Below, in pieces: positions 49,320 through 60,844 of a stretch of DNA of 64,000 bases. Made by a program: the position numbers and the translations under genes. Source of the stretch: Odontomyia ornata (lineage: Eukaryota > Arthropoda > Insecta > Diptera > Stratiomyidae); the NCBI GenBank assembly GCA_963969285.1, contig OZ017738.1, forward strand, positions 419,852,957 to 419,916,956, given 5' to 3'. The notes beneath the pieces are model-generated. The model ran no database searches and was not told the DNA's origin. It saw only the letters and a program-made list of their open reading frames with translations. How positions within the stretch are numbered: the stretch's first letter is position 1; every line of letters begins with the position of its first letter.

Positions 49320-49321
<2 letters not shown>
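49127..49321 (-). repeat. Inner part of the 5' LTR of gypsy D
   Basis: On the minus strand the LTR ends ...GATCCCTACA at 49127, directly before the primer-binding site. It contains AATAAA (49192-49187) about 60 bases before its end. The outer end is not visible because a (TA)n tract and a mariner lie at 49322-50237. Confidence 0.65.

Positions 49322-49390
<69 letters not shown>
49322..49390. repeat. (TA)n microsatellite, about 70 bp
   Basis: Pure TA repeat directly left of mariner copy 3. Confidence 0.95.
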
Positions 49391-49391
<1 letters not shown>

Positions 49392-50237
49392 TACTGTGAC
49401 CAAAAAATAAGGTGAAATTTGAATGCGCGCGTCGAAGGATTTGGAGAATTATAGTTTTTTTAGGTTGGTAGTACTGTCAGTGACATCTATGTGAAATTTA
49501 CATGTCAAAATATTAATTAGTTTTTGGGATACGCGTCGTTTCCGGGATGGTCTTCAGTTCCGCCTTCGCTGCGGCTTGAATCTCCTCTATCGTATCAAAA
49601 CGGTACCCCCCGAGCAGTCTTTTGAGCTTGCTGAACAGCCAGAAGTCGCACGGCGCCAGATCAGGTGAATACATACGGTGGTTGCGGAACGATATGGGTT
49701 GAGTTTTTGGCGAAATGATCACGAATTACGAGTGCAGTATAAGATGGTGCATTATCGTGGTGTAAAAACCAAAAATCGCCTTTCCACAATCCCGGCCTTT
49801 TTAGGCGGATAGTGTTTAGCAAACGACCGCTAACGTTCAAATGCACAACACCACGATAATCGAAGAAGAGAAGAGGTTGATGCTCGCCCAGGACGCTCTT
49901 CGTCTTCGACACGTTCATGGCCGGCTTGGAACTCACTATACCACTTGTAAACATTTTTTCTTAGACAAAGCCTTATCACCAAAGGCTTTCTGCACCAATT
50001 GATTCCGCAAACAAAATTTAATGCAAATTCAACAAATTTCGACATCGTAAAAAACGAAAAACTCATTTTTAGCAGCTCACAAAACGATGCGTTTCTCAAA
50101 CACTAGTGAATATTTTGACATGTAAATTTGACATAGATGTCACTGACAGTACTAGCAACCTGAAAAAAAATAATTCTCCAAATTCTTGGACGCGCGCAGT
50201 TTAAATTCAAATGTCACCTTATTTTTTGGACACAGTA
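49391..50237 (-). mobile_element. mariner (copy 3), internally deleted, inside (TA)n
   Basis: Inverted terminal repeats of about 40 bp. The left end has TACTGTGACCAAAAAATAAG from 49393; the reverse complement of the right end has TTACTGTGTCCAAAAAATAA (to 50237). Flanked on both sides by (TA)n. About 0.85 kb against ~1.3 kb for a full mariner. Confidence 0.9.
49513..50099 (-). pseudogene. mariner copy 3 transposase, catalytic region partly deleted
   Basis: The minus strand reads a helix-turn-helix start (MSKFVE then KNVYKWYSEFQAGHERVEDE) and ERPGRASTS. The sequence then jumps to TKSVLGEHQPLLFFDYRGVV, skipping the segment with the first catalytic Asp. Next come FWFLHHDNAPSYTALVIRDH (second Asp) and, after a frameshift, SPDLAPCDFWLFSKLKRLLG (third Asp). 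It could not be active. Confidence 0.9.
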
Positions 50238-50238
50238 A

Positions 50239-50278
<40 letters not shown>
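50238..50278. repeat. (TA)n microsatellite, about 40 bp
   Basis: TA repeat with one GTATA interruption, lying between mariner copies 3 and 4. Confidence 0.92.
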
Positions 50279-50279
<1 letters not shown>

Positions 50280-50814
50280 GAGATGTGCACAAAAAGTAAG
50301 ATGACTTTTCAAATTTCGCGGGCAACGTACATTTAAAAACAGATTTTTTTTTATTTGGGTACACTCATCACGAACATATATTTACAGTTTCAGCTATATA
50401 ATATGTTTTGTTTGCTTGTGAGAGGCAAACGGTTAGAAGTGTTTTGCGTGCTCGCCGATTTTTGGCTATCGAAAAAAATAGATCAAAACAAATTTTTTGG
50501 CCAAAAACAACACCACAATCGTGCCTCAGCCACCATATTCACCGGATTCGGCCCCATATGACTTTTTCTAGTTTCCAAAACTCAAGAGACCTATGAAAGG
50601 ACGGAGATTTGAAACGATTGAAGAGATAAAGACTGCATCGCTGGAAGAGCTCAAGGCTATACCAAAAAGTGATTATTAGAAGTGCTTCGAGGATTGGAAA
50701 AAGCGTTGGCACAAGTGTATTGATTACGTTGAAGGGGTCAACATAAATATTGCCAAATAAATCAATATTTTTTCCTAAAAATACAAAGTCACTTTACTTT
50801 TTGAACATACATCA
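50279..50814 (+). mobile_element. mariner (copy 4), internally deleted
   Basis: Inverted ends: left CGAGATGTGCACAAAAAGTA from 50279; reverse complement of right ...ATGTATGTTCAAAAAGTAAA (to about 50814). The right end is followed by a short ATATAT run. Only 0.54 kb remains. The reading FLAKNNTTIVPQPPYS-like, then SPDSAPYDFF with the third Asp, FPKLKRPMKGRRFETIEEIK, and WKKRWHKCIDYVEGVNIN gives the C-terminal third of a transposase (about 50490-50760). It is a different subfamily from copy 3 by its ends. Confidence 0.85.
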
Positions 50815-50908
50815 TATATATTATTGTATTTTCTTTACTATTTAACAATTAGAATAATAATGCTGTAAAATATTTTAATTTAACAAATAAATAAATTCCA
50901 AGCAGGGA

Positions 50909-52640
50909 TCAGCTGTAAGCATCAAATGAATCTTCCCATCGTTTCCTCGGTTTCTCAACTGGACGTTTCCGTTGCGCTCTACCTTTCAACGCTCGTCTGG
51001 GGAGCCTGTGCTCTTCCATTCTCTCCACGTGTCCTCTCCATTTTAGGTTGCGTAGCTTTACGCATGCGGATAGATGGAGGTTGTCATAAAGATTATACAA
51101 CTCGACGCTGTAACGAAGTCTCTATTCTGCTCCATGCTTTACTGGACCATATATCCTCCTGGGCACTTCGCGTTCGAGTACGTCCAAGGCCTTTTCGGAA
51201 ACATTTGTAAGAGATCACGTTTCACACCCATACAGCAGCACAGGCCTTATTAGTGACTTATGTATGCCAATTTAATTTTCTTTGTGAATATATCTGGATC
51301 TTAGCATAGGAAGTTCTAAGAGGTACGCTTTGTTTGCTGCGTTTATCTTTTTAGGGTTTTGAAAAATAATTTTACAAAACCCTACAAAAATCGCGACCTG
51401 TCTGTCCGTTCCTCCGTGTGTCACAGCAGTTTTTCTCGCAAAGTACTTAAGCTAGAAACACCAAATTTTACATGTAAGTGAAAAGTGGTGCTCTCTTGTA
51501 AGTTCAATCACAAAAAAATTTAAGAGGTATTTAAGGGGGGTTTCCCCATATAGGGGAGTGGCCCCTGAAAAAAAATTTCATCAAAGGTAATCAATATGGG
51601 TATCATACGAGTATGAAAGGTCTTGATGAGAACTTTTCAAAACAGGTCTTAAATTGACTTTTTTTGCTTCAGGGGGCGCACACGAAGGGGAAATACACGA
51701 AAAATTGGTGTTCCCCCCTCGCATTTGGACACCAGTGATCCAAAAAATCTGAAAAAAATCGTAGAGGTATATATTTATGAGTACAACAATAACGAATACC
51801 TTAGAAGTCAAAATTCGCTCAACTTTGTTAATAATACTATGATCTTCGAATATCACATTTTCCCCAATAAAACCGTATAGGTACCCCTAAACACAACAAA
51901 ATTCGATATTTAAGTAGTTACACAGAAGGGCCTAATACTCTGCAAGTTTGATGAAAATTGAACCATATTTGCGAAGTGTATAGCCACTTGGAATTTCTGC
52001 AATTACAACAACAATAACACACGGTTTTGATATTTTATGGACTTCCCATCGGTTCAGACACTGCAATTTTGATTTTATCTTCTTAAAATTTCCAGATAAG
52101 ATTTATAACAATACACATTTTTTTGGAATTCATGATTTGAGTGATTTTTGTTAGTTTGGAACAAAATCGCGACCGTTGAAAATGGAGAAACAATTGATTT
52201 TCCTTTAAACGTGCACATCTCTTTGACATGTTTTTTGACTTTATTTGTTGCTTGTGACCGTATTTCGGGAAGGTTGGGTACAAAAACCCTTCTGACATGA
52301 GCGTAGGTCTGTTTACCCAACTTGATTCATTTTTCATTCTTTTTGTGCCCTTTCTATCAAGATGAAGTCCTAAGTATGGGAAGCTTTCCACACTTTCCAG
52401 GTTATAGTCTAAGGTCAGGTTTTGCCGTACAGGCATATCTTTCCTGGTTTGACTCATGGATTTAGTTTTAGTTTCATTGACCAGGAGGCTGAATTTTTTC
52501 GCTTCTAACTCATCTAGAATTGATGTGGGCATAATGTCAAAGTCGTCGGCATATGCTACTAGTTGCGTGGACTTGTAGCATAGCGTGCCCGTGGTGTCAG
52601 CTGGCGTTTTCCTGACCACATGTCCCAAAACAAAAATTAT
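50909..52640 (-). mobile_element. Second RTE-like LINE copy, interrupted by ~1 kb insert
   Basis: The minus strand from 52628 reads RT motif C and thumb (QLVAYADDFDIMPT, SLLVNETKTKSMSQTRKD, SFPYLGLHLDRKGTKRMKNE). After an insert, from about 51345 it continues INAANKAYLLELPMLRSRY, IRPVLLYGCET and LREVPRRIYGPV-like blocks. It ends LRNLKWRGHVERMEEHRLPR with PVEKPRKRWED near 50930. These are the conserved C-terminal features of RTE-like LINEs, better preserved than in the first copy. The EN and RT N-terminus are missing. Confidence 0.85.
51349..52325. mobile_element. Unclassified insert inside the RTE-like copy
   Basis: It interrupts the LINE between the RKGTKRMKNE and INAANKAYLL blocks. The left end has a short palindrome, AGGGTTTTG (51353-51361) and CAAAACCCT (51375-51383), followed by AAATCGCGACCTGTCTGTCC, which looks like the start of an interspersed repeat. 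A similar end in opposite orientation (AGGAAACCCTAATAAC at 52642) lies just beyond the LINE segment. No coding. The right boundary is approximate. Confidence 0.45.
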
Positions 52641-55380
52641 TAGGAAACCCTAATAACATTTTGGTGAAAGCTTAAAATAATTATCAATGGTTAGTTATAT
52701 CCATATTCATTTTAATCCAATCTTCTCCACTTTAGCAACTATTTAATGCCATTAAATTGTGATGCATCTGATTGCAACCATTCCGAACAATGGTATCCAT
52801 GTGGGATTTCCCAAATTACCAACAATTCCTACACCATTTTCACTAATCTTCTTTGCCTAAAACACACAATCTGAATCCAATCTAAAAATTAACAAATTCC
52901 AACTAATCTTCTAGTCACGCGCAAATCTCTCCCCACGCATACACTCTCCAATTTTCGATCCAATCGACGGAGAACCTTGGGAGGAAATTGATCAAATCAA
53001 TTTCGTAAACAAATTAGATAAAATTCCCAACTATGGCCCACCACACACAACACAATCGAGAAATGAAATAAAAGAAATGCTATCGAACAAGTTGAGTTTG
53101 AAAAGTAAAAAAAAATTTTAAATTCGAAAGATTTAAAGAAAAGATCAACAGCAAATGGAAAATTAAACGAAAGCCACATTGCTCATCGTGCGCGCACGCT
53201 TTCGAGTAAGAAATTATTCGTTGCAAACAAAATATCTTCAACTAACAAACAGTTCAATGACTTGAATGAAATTCTATTGGATGAAGAAGGTATTGAATGT
53301 AAGTCATTGCACGACGACGCTTCCTAGGAGTACTAACCGGACGAAGAAGACATTCAAGATTGTGCACTTTTTTCGCCAATTGTGTACTTCATGCTGATGA
53401 GGTTACTCCTATAGCGATTCTGATTCTTCCTGGCTAATTCTTAACCATATTTAAGGATAGTATCGGGTTGAAAGTCTAAGAGGATTATATAATCGGTGGG
53501 AAGGTTAAATAACAGTGATTCGCGACAAGGGTCCGAATCTAAACTATTGATGTTTGGTGTTAATTATAATTTGATTCTAATGAAATTTAGATTTAGAATC
53601 AGAAGCAAGTGTACTTTGCTTTCAGTAACGATTGCGATGCAAGTTTTAAGTGCCTGGGTTTCAAGATCTGATTTTAAGAAACGTTTTCTTTTCACAGCTA
53701 ATCGTAATCAAAATGCAATTAAAATTTAGAGTTTGATCGGTTATTTCATTTGATTGCTCATTATGAACGAAAATCAATAGAATGCATTTGAAATTCATAA
53801 AAATTTCAGGAAATCTATTTTCGTGCTTTTCAATAGAGCCCAAAGAATTTTTGATATTGATACATTTTTGGACAATCCCTTCTATTTTCTGAAAAATACC
53901 CATACGGTCTTCTTTCGTCCTTTCCATAATATTTTCGTCTATCTGACTTTTTCATCTCTACCCCAGAACAATGAAATCCAATATCACCACCATATGGGAT
54001 GTAAAGTAAAAGATATTGACGACACCTACTTAGGATAATAAGAGGTGAAGTCACTAAGATTGCAACCATATGACTTAGAAACTCTTAAATCAGCCCAAAG
54101 ACGCCTTTCCCTAATAGGACAGATGCCATGGATGCGTAGTACGTTCGCGGGTTCATCATAGCGGAGAAAAAGACGTAGGCAAAATATCGTAGATAGGAAA
54201 GGCAAAGGAATATTACGAGTATTGCAAAAACAGATCTTCAAGCAATTTCTCAATAATCTAAAGCTGATACTTAATTTATGATGCCGCCCAAGGGGTCGGG
54301 ATTCTAGTCAGACCTGTGAGTGGGTTGGGCAACTCTTTGCAAATGAAAGGCTGATGGTTTTTGTTGGAACAGTTTGAACGTGCGGTATAAGTGGAATAAG
54401 TAGTGTGTGAGCGTGCCTGTGCCTGCCTGCAAGAAACATCACACAAATTATGAAAATAGCTAACATAAGTTGCATCGACGATGAGATCCTTGCAACACGT
54501 TTTATGTCAATTCTTCCCCTGTATGAAATGAATTTGCAAGGGCGGTCGCGATTGCTGCATCAGATTAATAATTGCCGGTGATTGGATTGAATGAGGTGGA
54601 CATGTTTGGCATTTAATTTCTATTTATATATCATGGTGATTAGTTTTTAAAGAAGCTATTAGTGTCGATGATGAAGACTATATTCTAATTATAGATTGAC
54701 TATTGTAGCACGTTTTTCAATTTAGTTTAAATTGCCTCTCATTTTTATGGTTTTTCATTGAGAACAAGAAAGGATTTTGATTGAATGCTGAGGATCACAT
54801 CCTAACCAACTTGCACAGCAAAAAGAAACTCATTGGCTCGTTTTTTATAGTACCTGTTTTCACTAGAGTGGTAGATGTACTTTCCACAAAGTCCGATGCG
54901 GAAGATATTTTGACTAAAATGGTCCCGAGACGACCTTCAATTGCTCCTTGCAATAATTTTGGTTTTTTTTTTTTATTACATTTTGTTTACATTTTCACTG
55001 TTCCTCAGACCAAACACCCTTTTTCGAGGGCTAAAAGCGTTTTAGGCGAGCTTACAATGAAGTGAAGTTATCACACATCTTACAGCCAGGTTACATTTCA
55101 CTTGAAAGTCAAGGACACATGCCGTTTTCATTTCATTGCTTTTTAAGTATGTTTATTGTGAACAAAGATGTGCCGTTTTCGCAGGGATTATGTTGAAATG
55201 CTTCAATGAATATAATAGTGCTCAAAAGTGAAATTTGGGAAAAAACTAACTCGTGCCCATTTCGAAATGACGGGTACAATTTAGTTTTCTTTGTATATAA
55301 GCTTTCTTTTATATATATTTTTCTCGTCCGCTTGTTAGCTCACGTTCGAAGGTCGCACCATTGGGTTGGTGGTGTAGGCT
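52641..55380. other. No recognisable gene
   Basis: About 2.7 kb, AT-rich. A patch on the plus strand near 54050-54240 (LETLKSAQRRLSLIGQMPW) is open for a short distance but unassigned. A poly-T run lies at about 54961-54976. Nothing else is notable. Confidence 0.45.
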
Positions 55381-55634
55381 CGATTTAGACGGACTCCCGA
55401 TTAGCGCTGGTCTGTCTCTGAGCGCTTGTCCCCATAAGTGCTTGTGCCAACCAGCTCTGCAAAGATGACCATGGGAACAATAAGGCGACTACACACACGA
55501 AAGGAGATAGCGGCTCCGAGGGGGAATCCAATCTAAATGCAGCAATTTCAACTAAAAAACTTAAGAATAGGGCGAAAAAATTCAAAAAATAAGCAAGCAT
55601 ATCAACAACGACAATTATAGCCTCGATGTGAACA

Positions 55635-55806
55635 GCACTTTTTTGTGGTTGGGAGATGAATGCCATTTCCGCACTGAGTGTGGGGCTCCCATGCTCGCAA
55701 GCGACTGGACTACCCACTAAACACCTCCCCTGTCAATTCGAGAGCCCAGCCTAAAGCCGTTTGACACATTACTTCGGACCAGGTTTCGTTTTTTACACCG
55801 TAAAGC
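55635..55806 (-). repeat. Inverted copy of the R1-type 3' UTR
   Basis: The reverse complement matches 61885-62055 nearly base for base in runs such as GACAGGGGAGGTGTTTAGTG and GCATGGGAG, through CATTC and CTCCCAACCA to the A-run (short here, CAAAAAA). It lies at the 5' side of the plus-strand R1 copy in the opposite orientation. Confidence 0.85.
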
Positions 55807-55809
55807 GCC

Positions 55810-57284
55810 TTCAAGTTAGGAGATCCCTCCTTAACAGCACATTGAGAACGGTACCAACGACGAATACCATGATAGTAAAGACGGACGAAAAACGGAGATT
55901 AACAGGCAGCCTTGTCCAAACTGTATTCCTGCGGCATTCGTGTGCAGAAAAAAAATAAATCGAACGCCTGAGCGTCCCAAAAGGAGGAGCGGGGAACTCT
56001 GGAGGAGACGCCAGGGGGGGTTGAAATATAAAGAACATCGAGAATTCGATAGTTACTGCTACGACCGCTACCAAGCCGATTGAAGCAAGGGTCTTAAATG
56101 CCATATAGTAACGAATGATCCTGAAGTCCACAAAGTGATCACGACAGAAAATGAAAGGAGTGACCATTTCACCGGCACCGCCGAAATTGTGGCTGAAGTA
56201 TTGTACTTGAAAACGGAAGCCGATAACCTCTCCCAAAGAAAGGTGGTCAAAAGGTACAATTGCTGTCTAGAGACATCAACAAGAAAGGCTAGTCCGAAAA
56301 TCGAGAGACGTTCTTAAAAAATCTGTATGCGACTCGCCAAAAATCAACAAAGTTGTAAAGAATGGACTCCTTGAACTAGCGGACCTCCTAGAACGCATAT
56401 GGCATTACCGGAGGAGCTGGTTAAAGGCCGCTGAAGAGCAGAAGACCGAGGAAGAGCAGAAGGTCAAAGTAGCGCTGAGGGCTAAGCCTAAAGGGCGTGT
56501 GCAGATAGCTTCACCATTAAACATCAATAAGAGATTGGCGTCTAGCCCAATCGAAGGAGATCGGGATAAAAGAAAGAAGGAAGAAGAACTTGATGGACGA
56601 GGAACATTAGATCAGGAAGGATGCAAAGAAACTCCTTCAAAAAGTGCCAGAAAATAAAGTTCACACGTACGCCCAAGAAGCAAAAGATCTGACACGAAAC
56701 TGGAGAGAAAAAGCCACGACGAAGACTCCGGAAGTAGGCCCTGTTCGTAAAACCTCAAGATGGCCGATCCCACGCAGAAGTAATACGGGATATCAGGGGA
56801 AATTTAGGGCCCGAAGACACTGACACTGCTATAAAAGCACGCGGTCGGGCTACAAACTGGTCGAATTTGGAGCAGAGGCCGACAATAAAGAAGAATAAGC
56901 GTCACGGACCTGGTCGAGGTAGAAAAGGCCAACAAAAGGGAAGTCCTCGGCGTGGGCAGGGTCAGAAAACCATAGAGGAAATAATTGACTTGACCGAAAT
57001 TGACTTGACCATAATTTACTTGACCGAAAAGGACGCCGAAGAATTTCTGAATAAGGGCAAAGTAAGAATAGGGTGGGTCGTCTGAAGTATACAGCGAAGA
57101 GCAGCACCTCTTCTATGCTTCAAATGGCTTGGCTATGGTCCCTATGCTATAAATGCGGTGAAATGGGACATAAAAGTAAAGAGTGTACAAAGAAGGCATA
57201 CTGGATGATGGTCCAACACCGGATCTTGGGCACGTCTTGGGATCAGGGCAATGTCGGGTTTTGCAGGAAGCCCTAAACAAAGCA
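55810..57284 (+). pseudogene. R1-type ORF1 (Gag-like), broken
   Basis: Charged, Lys/Glu-rich readings run in several frames (KAAEEQKTEEEQKVKVALRA near 56430-56490, EGDRDKRKKEEELDGRGTLD near 56550). A perfect CCHC knuckle, CYKCGEMGHKSKEC, lies at 57147-57188. R1 ORF1 proteins usually have three such knuckles; only one is clear here. Stops are frequent. Confidence 0.7.
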
Positions 57285-57420
57285 AAATCATAACTTTGAT
57301 GAACCGTATCCTCCAGGTAAACTTACACCGTACCTCAGAGTCCTTAATACGGAGGCTACACAATTGGAGAGTATTAAAGGACTACTCAGCCAGTGATCAT
57401 CAGTGAATTCTGCTTGAGAT
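57285..57420 (+). pseudogene. R1-type endonuclease, large internal deletion
   Basis: The start of an R1 endonuclease (MNRILQVNLHR, about 57300) is followed directly by its end (WRVLKDYSASDHQ, with the SDH catalytic box, about 57370-57410). Some 600 bp of the domain are missing. Confidence 0.65.
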
Positions 57421-57539
57421 CCATGACCTTTAACAATTTTCGTCGAGATGCTCACGGCAATGCACCGCTGCAGGGGACAGAAGAACCGGCAGCTCAAGAC
57501 ATGGTGAGTTCAACTATAAACATCATCACGACTGCTTGC

Positions 57540-58020
57540 AGCGCTTCTATGCCCCGTTGAAACCCCCGACACGGCAAGCCCCCAGTGCACTGGTGGTCAA
57601 CTGAAATCGCTGAAAAGCGAAGGGAGTGCCACAAGCTTCAGCGTGGAGCTCAATGGGCACCAAACCGTGATGAGACATGCAACCGGGTAGCTGCATATAA
57701 ATCGGTCAGGAAATGCCTTCGTAAATTGATTAACAACAGCAAGGCTCGCGGCTGGTAAGATCTAATGGACAATATGAACAAGGATCCGTGGGACCTAGGC
57801 TACAAGCTAGTTATGCGGAAACTTGATGCTCTAAAGCCGCCTTACATACATTACGCAAAAAAGATAGACGCGATTTGCATGCACTGTTCCCCGCCCATCC
57901 CGTCCATGTTGAAGCTGTCCAAGGTGACAAAACAATCGGCTGCCCACTCTTCAATCAGCTGGAACAGCCGGAACAGACCTATCATCGAAAGAAAAGAAGG
58001 CTCCAGGCCCAGATAGTGTT
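57540..58020 (+). pseudogene. R1-type linker before RT
   Basis: VHWWSTEIAEKRRECHKLQR near 57590-57645 and AAYKSVRKCLRKLINNSKAR then DPWDLGYKLVMRKLDALKPP (57786-57845) are characteristic of R1 (relatives read WWNxEIAxLR...DPWGxxYKIV). A frame change lies near 57760. Confidence 0.85.
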
Positions 58021-58790
58021 CCAGCTGACGTGTTGCAACTTGTCCATCACCATTGTCCTGACTTGCTGCTCAGCACATTCAACGCTAGCCTACGAGACGG
58101 GGTTTTCCCGATACGATTGAAGATGGCGGGTCTCTTGCTGGCCAGCAAAGAGAAGGGAAATCTCGGATCGCCACCTGCATACCGCCCGTTATGCATACTA
58201 GACACGGCCGGGAGAGTGCTAGCGAAACTCATCAAGGGAAGACTCACTGACGCCATTCGTGCTGCTGGGGACCTATCTACTCGGCAATATGGGTTTAGAG
58301 CAGGACATTCCACCATTGATGCGATTGCAGGGTCCAAAAGACAAAGGCACATAGCCGCACTAAGCCACGTATCATTCTGTTGGTGACACTCGACGTTAGG
58401 AACGCCTTCAACTCCGCTAGACGGGTAGATATTCCCCTATTAACCCTTTTCAAGCTTCAGAATATCTGATGATGCTTTTGAGGGACTACCTGAAGGTCCG
58501 AAGCGTACTTTCCGTCACGATACAGAGTCAATGAAGAATGAAAGTTACAATTGGTGTTGCCCAGGGATCCATCCTTGGTCCAGTCCTGTGGAACGTGTCT
58601 TACGACGGGCTACTGAAATAGAAGGTATCAAATGAATGGCGCTTGATCGGGTGTGTTAATGCACCGAGTGAGAGATTGGATGACTGTTCGTGGGTTCAGT
58701 CTAGCACTGGAGAAAGCCGAACTGGTTGTAGTAACCGAGCAGTCGCCTAAACAAACTGCTCGAAAACCGCCATAGTACTGGTCCAAATTT
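58021..58790 (+). pseudogene. R1-type reverse transcriptase, motif C region lost
   Basis: From 58030: LQLVHHHCPDLLLSTFNASL, then AYRPLCILDTAGRVLAKLIK and STRQYGFRAGHSTIDAIAGS (58141-58350). Motif A: VTLDVRNAFNSARRVDI (about 58385-58435). Motif B: IGVAQGSILGPVLWNVSYDG (about 58550-58610). The Y-x-DD box expected next is absent: the reading goes from LIGCVNAP to MTVRGFSLALEKAELVVVT. The half ends at about 58790. Confidence 0.9.
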
Positions 58791-59039
58791 TAATTCCAGA
58801 TTTGAAATTTTAATCATTCAAATCTACAATCAAAATTCGGACATGTCAACACCTTTTCACGCAGCACATCCACGTATTGCATTGCCGAAGGCAATCTATA
58901 CAGACGAATGAACGGTTCCTCGTGAACTCCCGGTGCGACATATACCGCAAGTGGACGACTGGCAGCAAAACACGAGGAGTCTGCTTTTGATCGCCACCGC
59001 GAGTACGTCGGGAGGATAAGTTGATCCGTAGTGAAATAA
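58790..59039. other. Insert sequence of unknown origin
   Basis: Start of the 2.2-kb interruption of the R1 element. It has short open frames only (minus 59052-58846, Arg-rich). No identity is assigned. Confidence 0.4.
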
Positions 59040-59215
59040 CAGGTGCGTTCAAAAATAAACGAGATTGAGCTAAAATAGAAACGACAGGAGGTTCGTTCTG
59101 ATAAATTTATTTATTCAAAATAGTCTCCTTCGGCCTCGATACACTTTTTTGTGCGATCCAAAAGCTTTTCGAAAGAGTGTTTCAGTTCATTGGCCAGAAT
59201 GTCCTTCAAAACGTT
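59040..59215 (-). pseudogene. mariner transposase C-terminus and 3' end (fragment 5)
   Basis: The minus strand reads KDILANELKHSFEKLLDRTK then KKCIEAEGDYFE and a stop. This is the typical end of mariner transposases. It is followed by a 3' UTR to a TIR-like end (AGGTGCGTTCAAAAATAAAC on the plus strand at 59041). No partner TIR is seen; the copy is 5'-truncated at about 59215. Confidence 0.85.
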
Positions 59216-60000
59216 TTTCTTTCATGGCCAAATGCAATATTGATATCTATCCATTATTCGTTGGAAGTTTAGAAAAATTTACTTTAAACTACCCAATAAG
59301 TGTATACCGTTCAATTCTATTGTATTTATTACTTTCGTGTGATATCATTGGGTTTTGGTTTATTTTATTATGAAAACGAATCTTTCTCCTCCCGTTTACT
59401 CTAAATCTAATAATATGCAACGACACGATAGTGAATACCTCTGTGATAATTATTCTCATATAATTACGCGGCGACAAGATAAATCTTAAAGATTGCCCGC
59501 AGCTGCAGTGAAATGGACGCATTGTTTGGACCTTTGCAGTATTGTCTGCGAAGTTGCGTTACGGCCCTGAACTTTATCTTGCGACCAGCTTCAATTATTA
59601 TTCTTTTCATCTTAATTTCTATTCATATCAACCCAGTTTCACTACAAAATGGCGCCGCACATGGGCCCGGGAAAGCCTGGCTGTATCAACAGTCGCGAGC
59701 ATGAGGAAGACCCTACTAGGTATCTGAATTTTTGACGGGCAGGTAACTACTTAGGGATATTGCACTAATCGCGCCCCAGCAACTTAACAACTTCCGGACG
59801 TGTGTTGTCCTCGGATATCAATTCACCATACCTTTAAATCCATCCGTAATTACGAATCTTAGTATTTATTCAATTATATTTATTTATCTGTCTATTTTTT
59901 TGTGAGGATGTCATAGTTCGCCACTGATGGCCCGTTAAGTAATTCAAACTAGTTTCTTCCAGACCCAACATCGAACCCTCATCATCATCTACACACTGAG
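59216..60000 (+). other. Probable 5' LTR and leader of gypsy E
   Basis: No gene. An LTR-like end ...TTCACTACA (to 59646) is followed by AAA and a primer-binding-site-like TGGCGCCGCACATGGGCC at 59650-59667. A leader then runs to the gag ATG at 60001. The LTR start is not identified. Confidence 0.5.
59650..59667 (+). promoter_or_regulatory. Primer-binding site of gypsy E, tRNA-Lys-like
   Basis: TGGCGCCGCACATGGGCC starts with TGGCGCC, as in lysine-tRNA primer sites of retroelements, three bases after a CA end. The tRNA assignment is inference. Confidence 0.5.
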
Positions 60001-60770
60001 ATGTCCCAGCTGCTAGACGCCATGCAGGCAATGGCTGTCAGCATGAAACAGATAAGGCAGCAATTGTCTGGCCCAGAACCTCCGGACCCACCATCTCGAC
60101 CCATGCCTGGGGACACCTGGGATCTTCTACCATCAACCCAGCCAGCAGGTCGGCAAATGGGAAGGCCTACACATCGCGAGAAGACAGCACCGAGAGTACC
60201 CAGCAGCGAACGCAATCGTTCCCCGTGCGCTATCGCACCATCTAAAATAGGACACATCGTAGCCAGCTGGAAATTGATGTTTTTCAGGCCCGGATGACCC
60301 TACGACCATCGGTACCTTTCTAAGAAGGGTCGAAAATATGGTGACGCTGAACCTGAGATCAGTCACACGCTGCGCCCAAATGGCAGTTTATGGACACTTT
60401 TCCGACATTTGACTGGAAAACATTGACGCATACCACATAGCGGGAGTTCACACCAGTCGAGGGTGATGATATCTTAAAACATCGACTGCGAAATAGACAC
60501 CAACAAGCTCAGGAGACCTTAGACTACTACGACCCAGCTATATGTTGCCCGTTGGAACGTCTAATGAGCCCCATGCCGGAGTCCGAGTTCCTAAGTCTCT
60601 TTCGGGAGGGAATCAAACCCGAGTTATGGGAGCGATTGGTTTTTGCCCCGCGCCACAATGTACATGCGCTTCGCGCGTAAGCAAAGGAGCTTGAAGCCGT
60701 GCAATACTCCCAACGGTCCACATCTCAAAGTAAATTCTTTAGTCGAAGAGAACTGAGCTCGAACACAGCG
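60001..60770 (+). pseudogene. gypsy E Gag, broken
   Basis: The ATG at 60001 starts a Gln/Pro-rich region (MSQLLDAMQAMAVSMKQIRQ, then PEPPDPPSRPMP). After a frameshift near 60290, FFRPDDPTTIGTFLRRVENM and, near 60480-60640, QQAQETLDYYDPAICCPLER and FLSLFREGIKPELWERLVFA form the Gag capsid core (retrotransposon Gag fold). No zinc knuckle, protease or RT follows, because the element is cut before 61015. Confidence 0.8.
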
Positions 60771-60844
60771 TGCTTGCTCTACCCGCGCCACCTTGTCTCA
60801 TACCACCCATAATAGACAGAGCGCCGGAGGCCATCTCTCCGTGA

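Larger units (their letters stand above)
44253..49321 (-). mobile_element. gypsy-type LTR retrotransposon (D), 3'-truncated, with nested mariner
   Basis: On the minus strand: part of the 5' LTR (49321-49127), a primer-binding site (49124-49107), leader interrupted by a mariner (47591-48943), Gag (from 47297), knuckle/protease, RT, RNase H and only the first part of integrase. It is cut at 44252 by a CR1-like fragment. Excluding the mariner it covers about 3.7 kb. Frames change repeatedly. Confidence 0.87.

Noticed and set aside
55385..55717. Minus-strand open frame resembling a secreted hydrophobic protein
   Set aside because: It overlaps the inverted R1 3' UTR and the R1 5' region; a shadow of the LINE.
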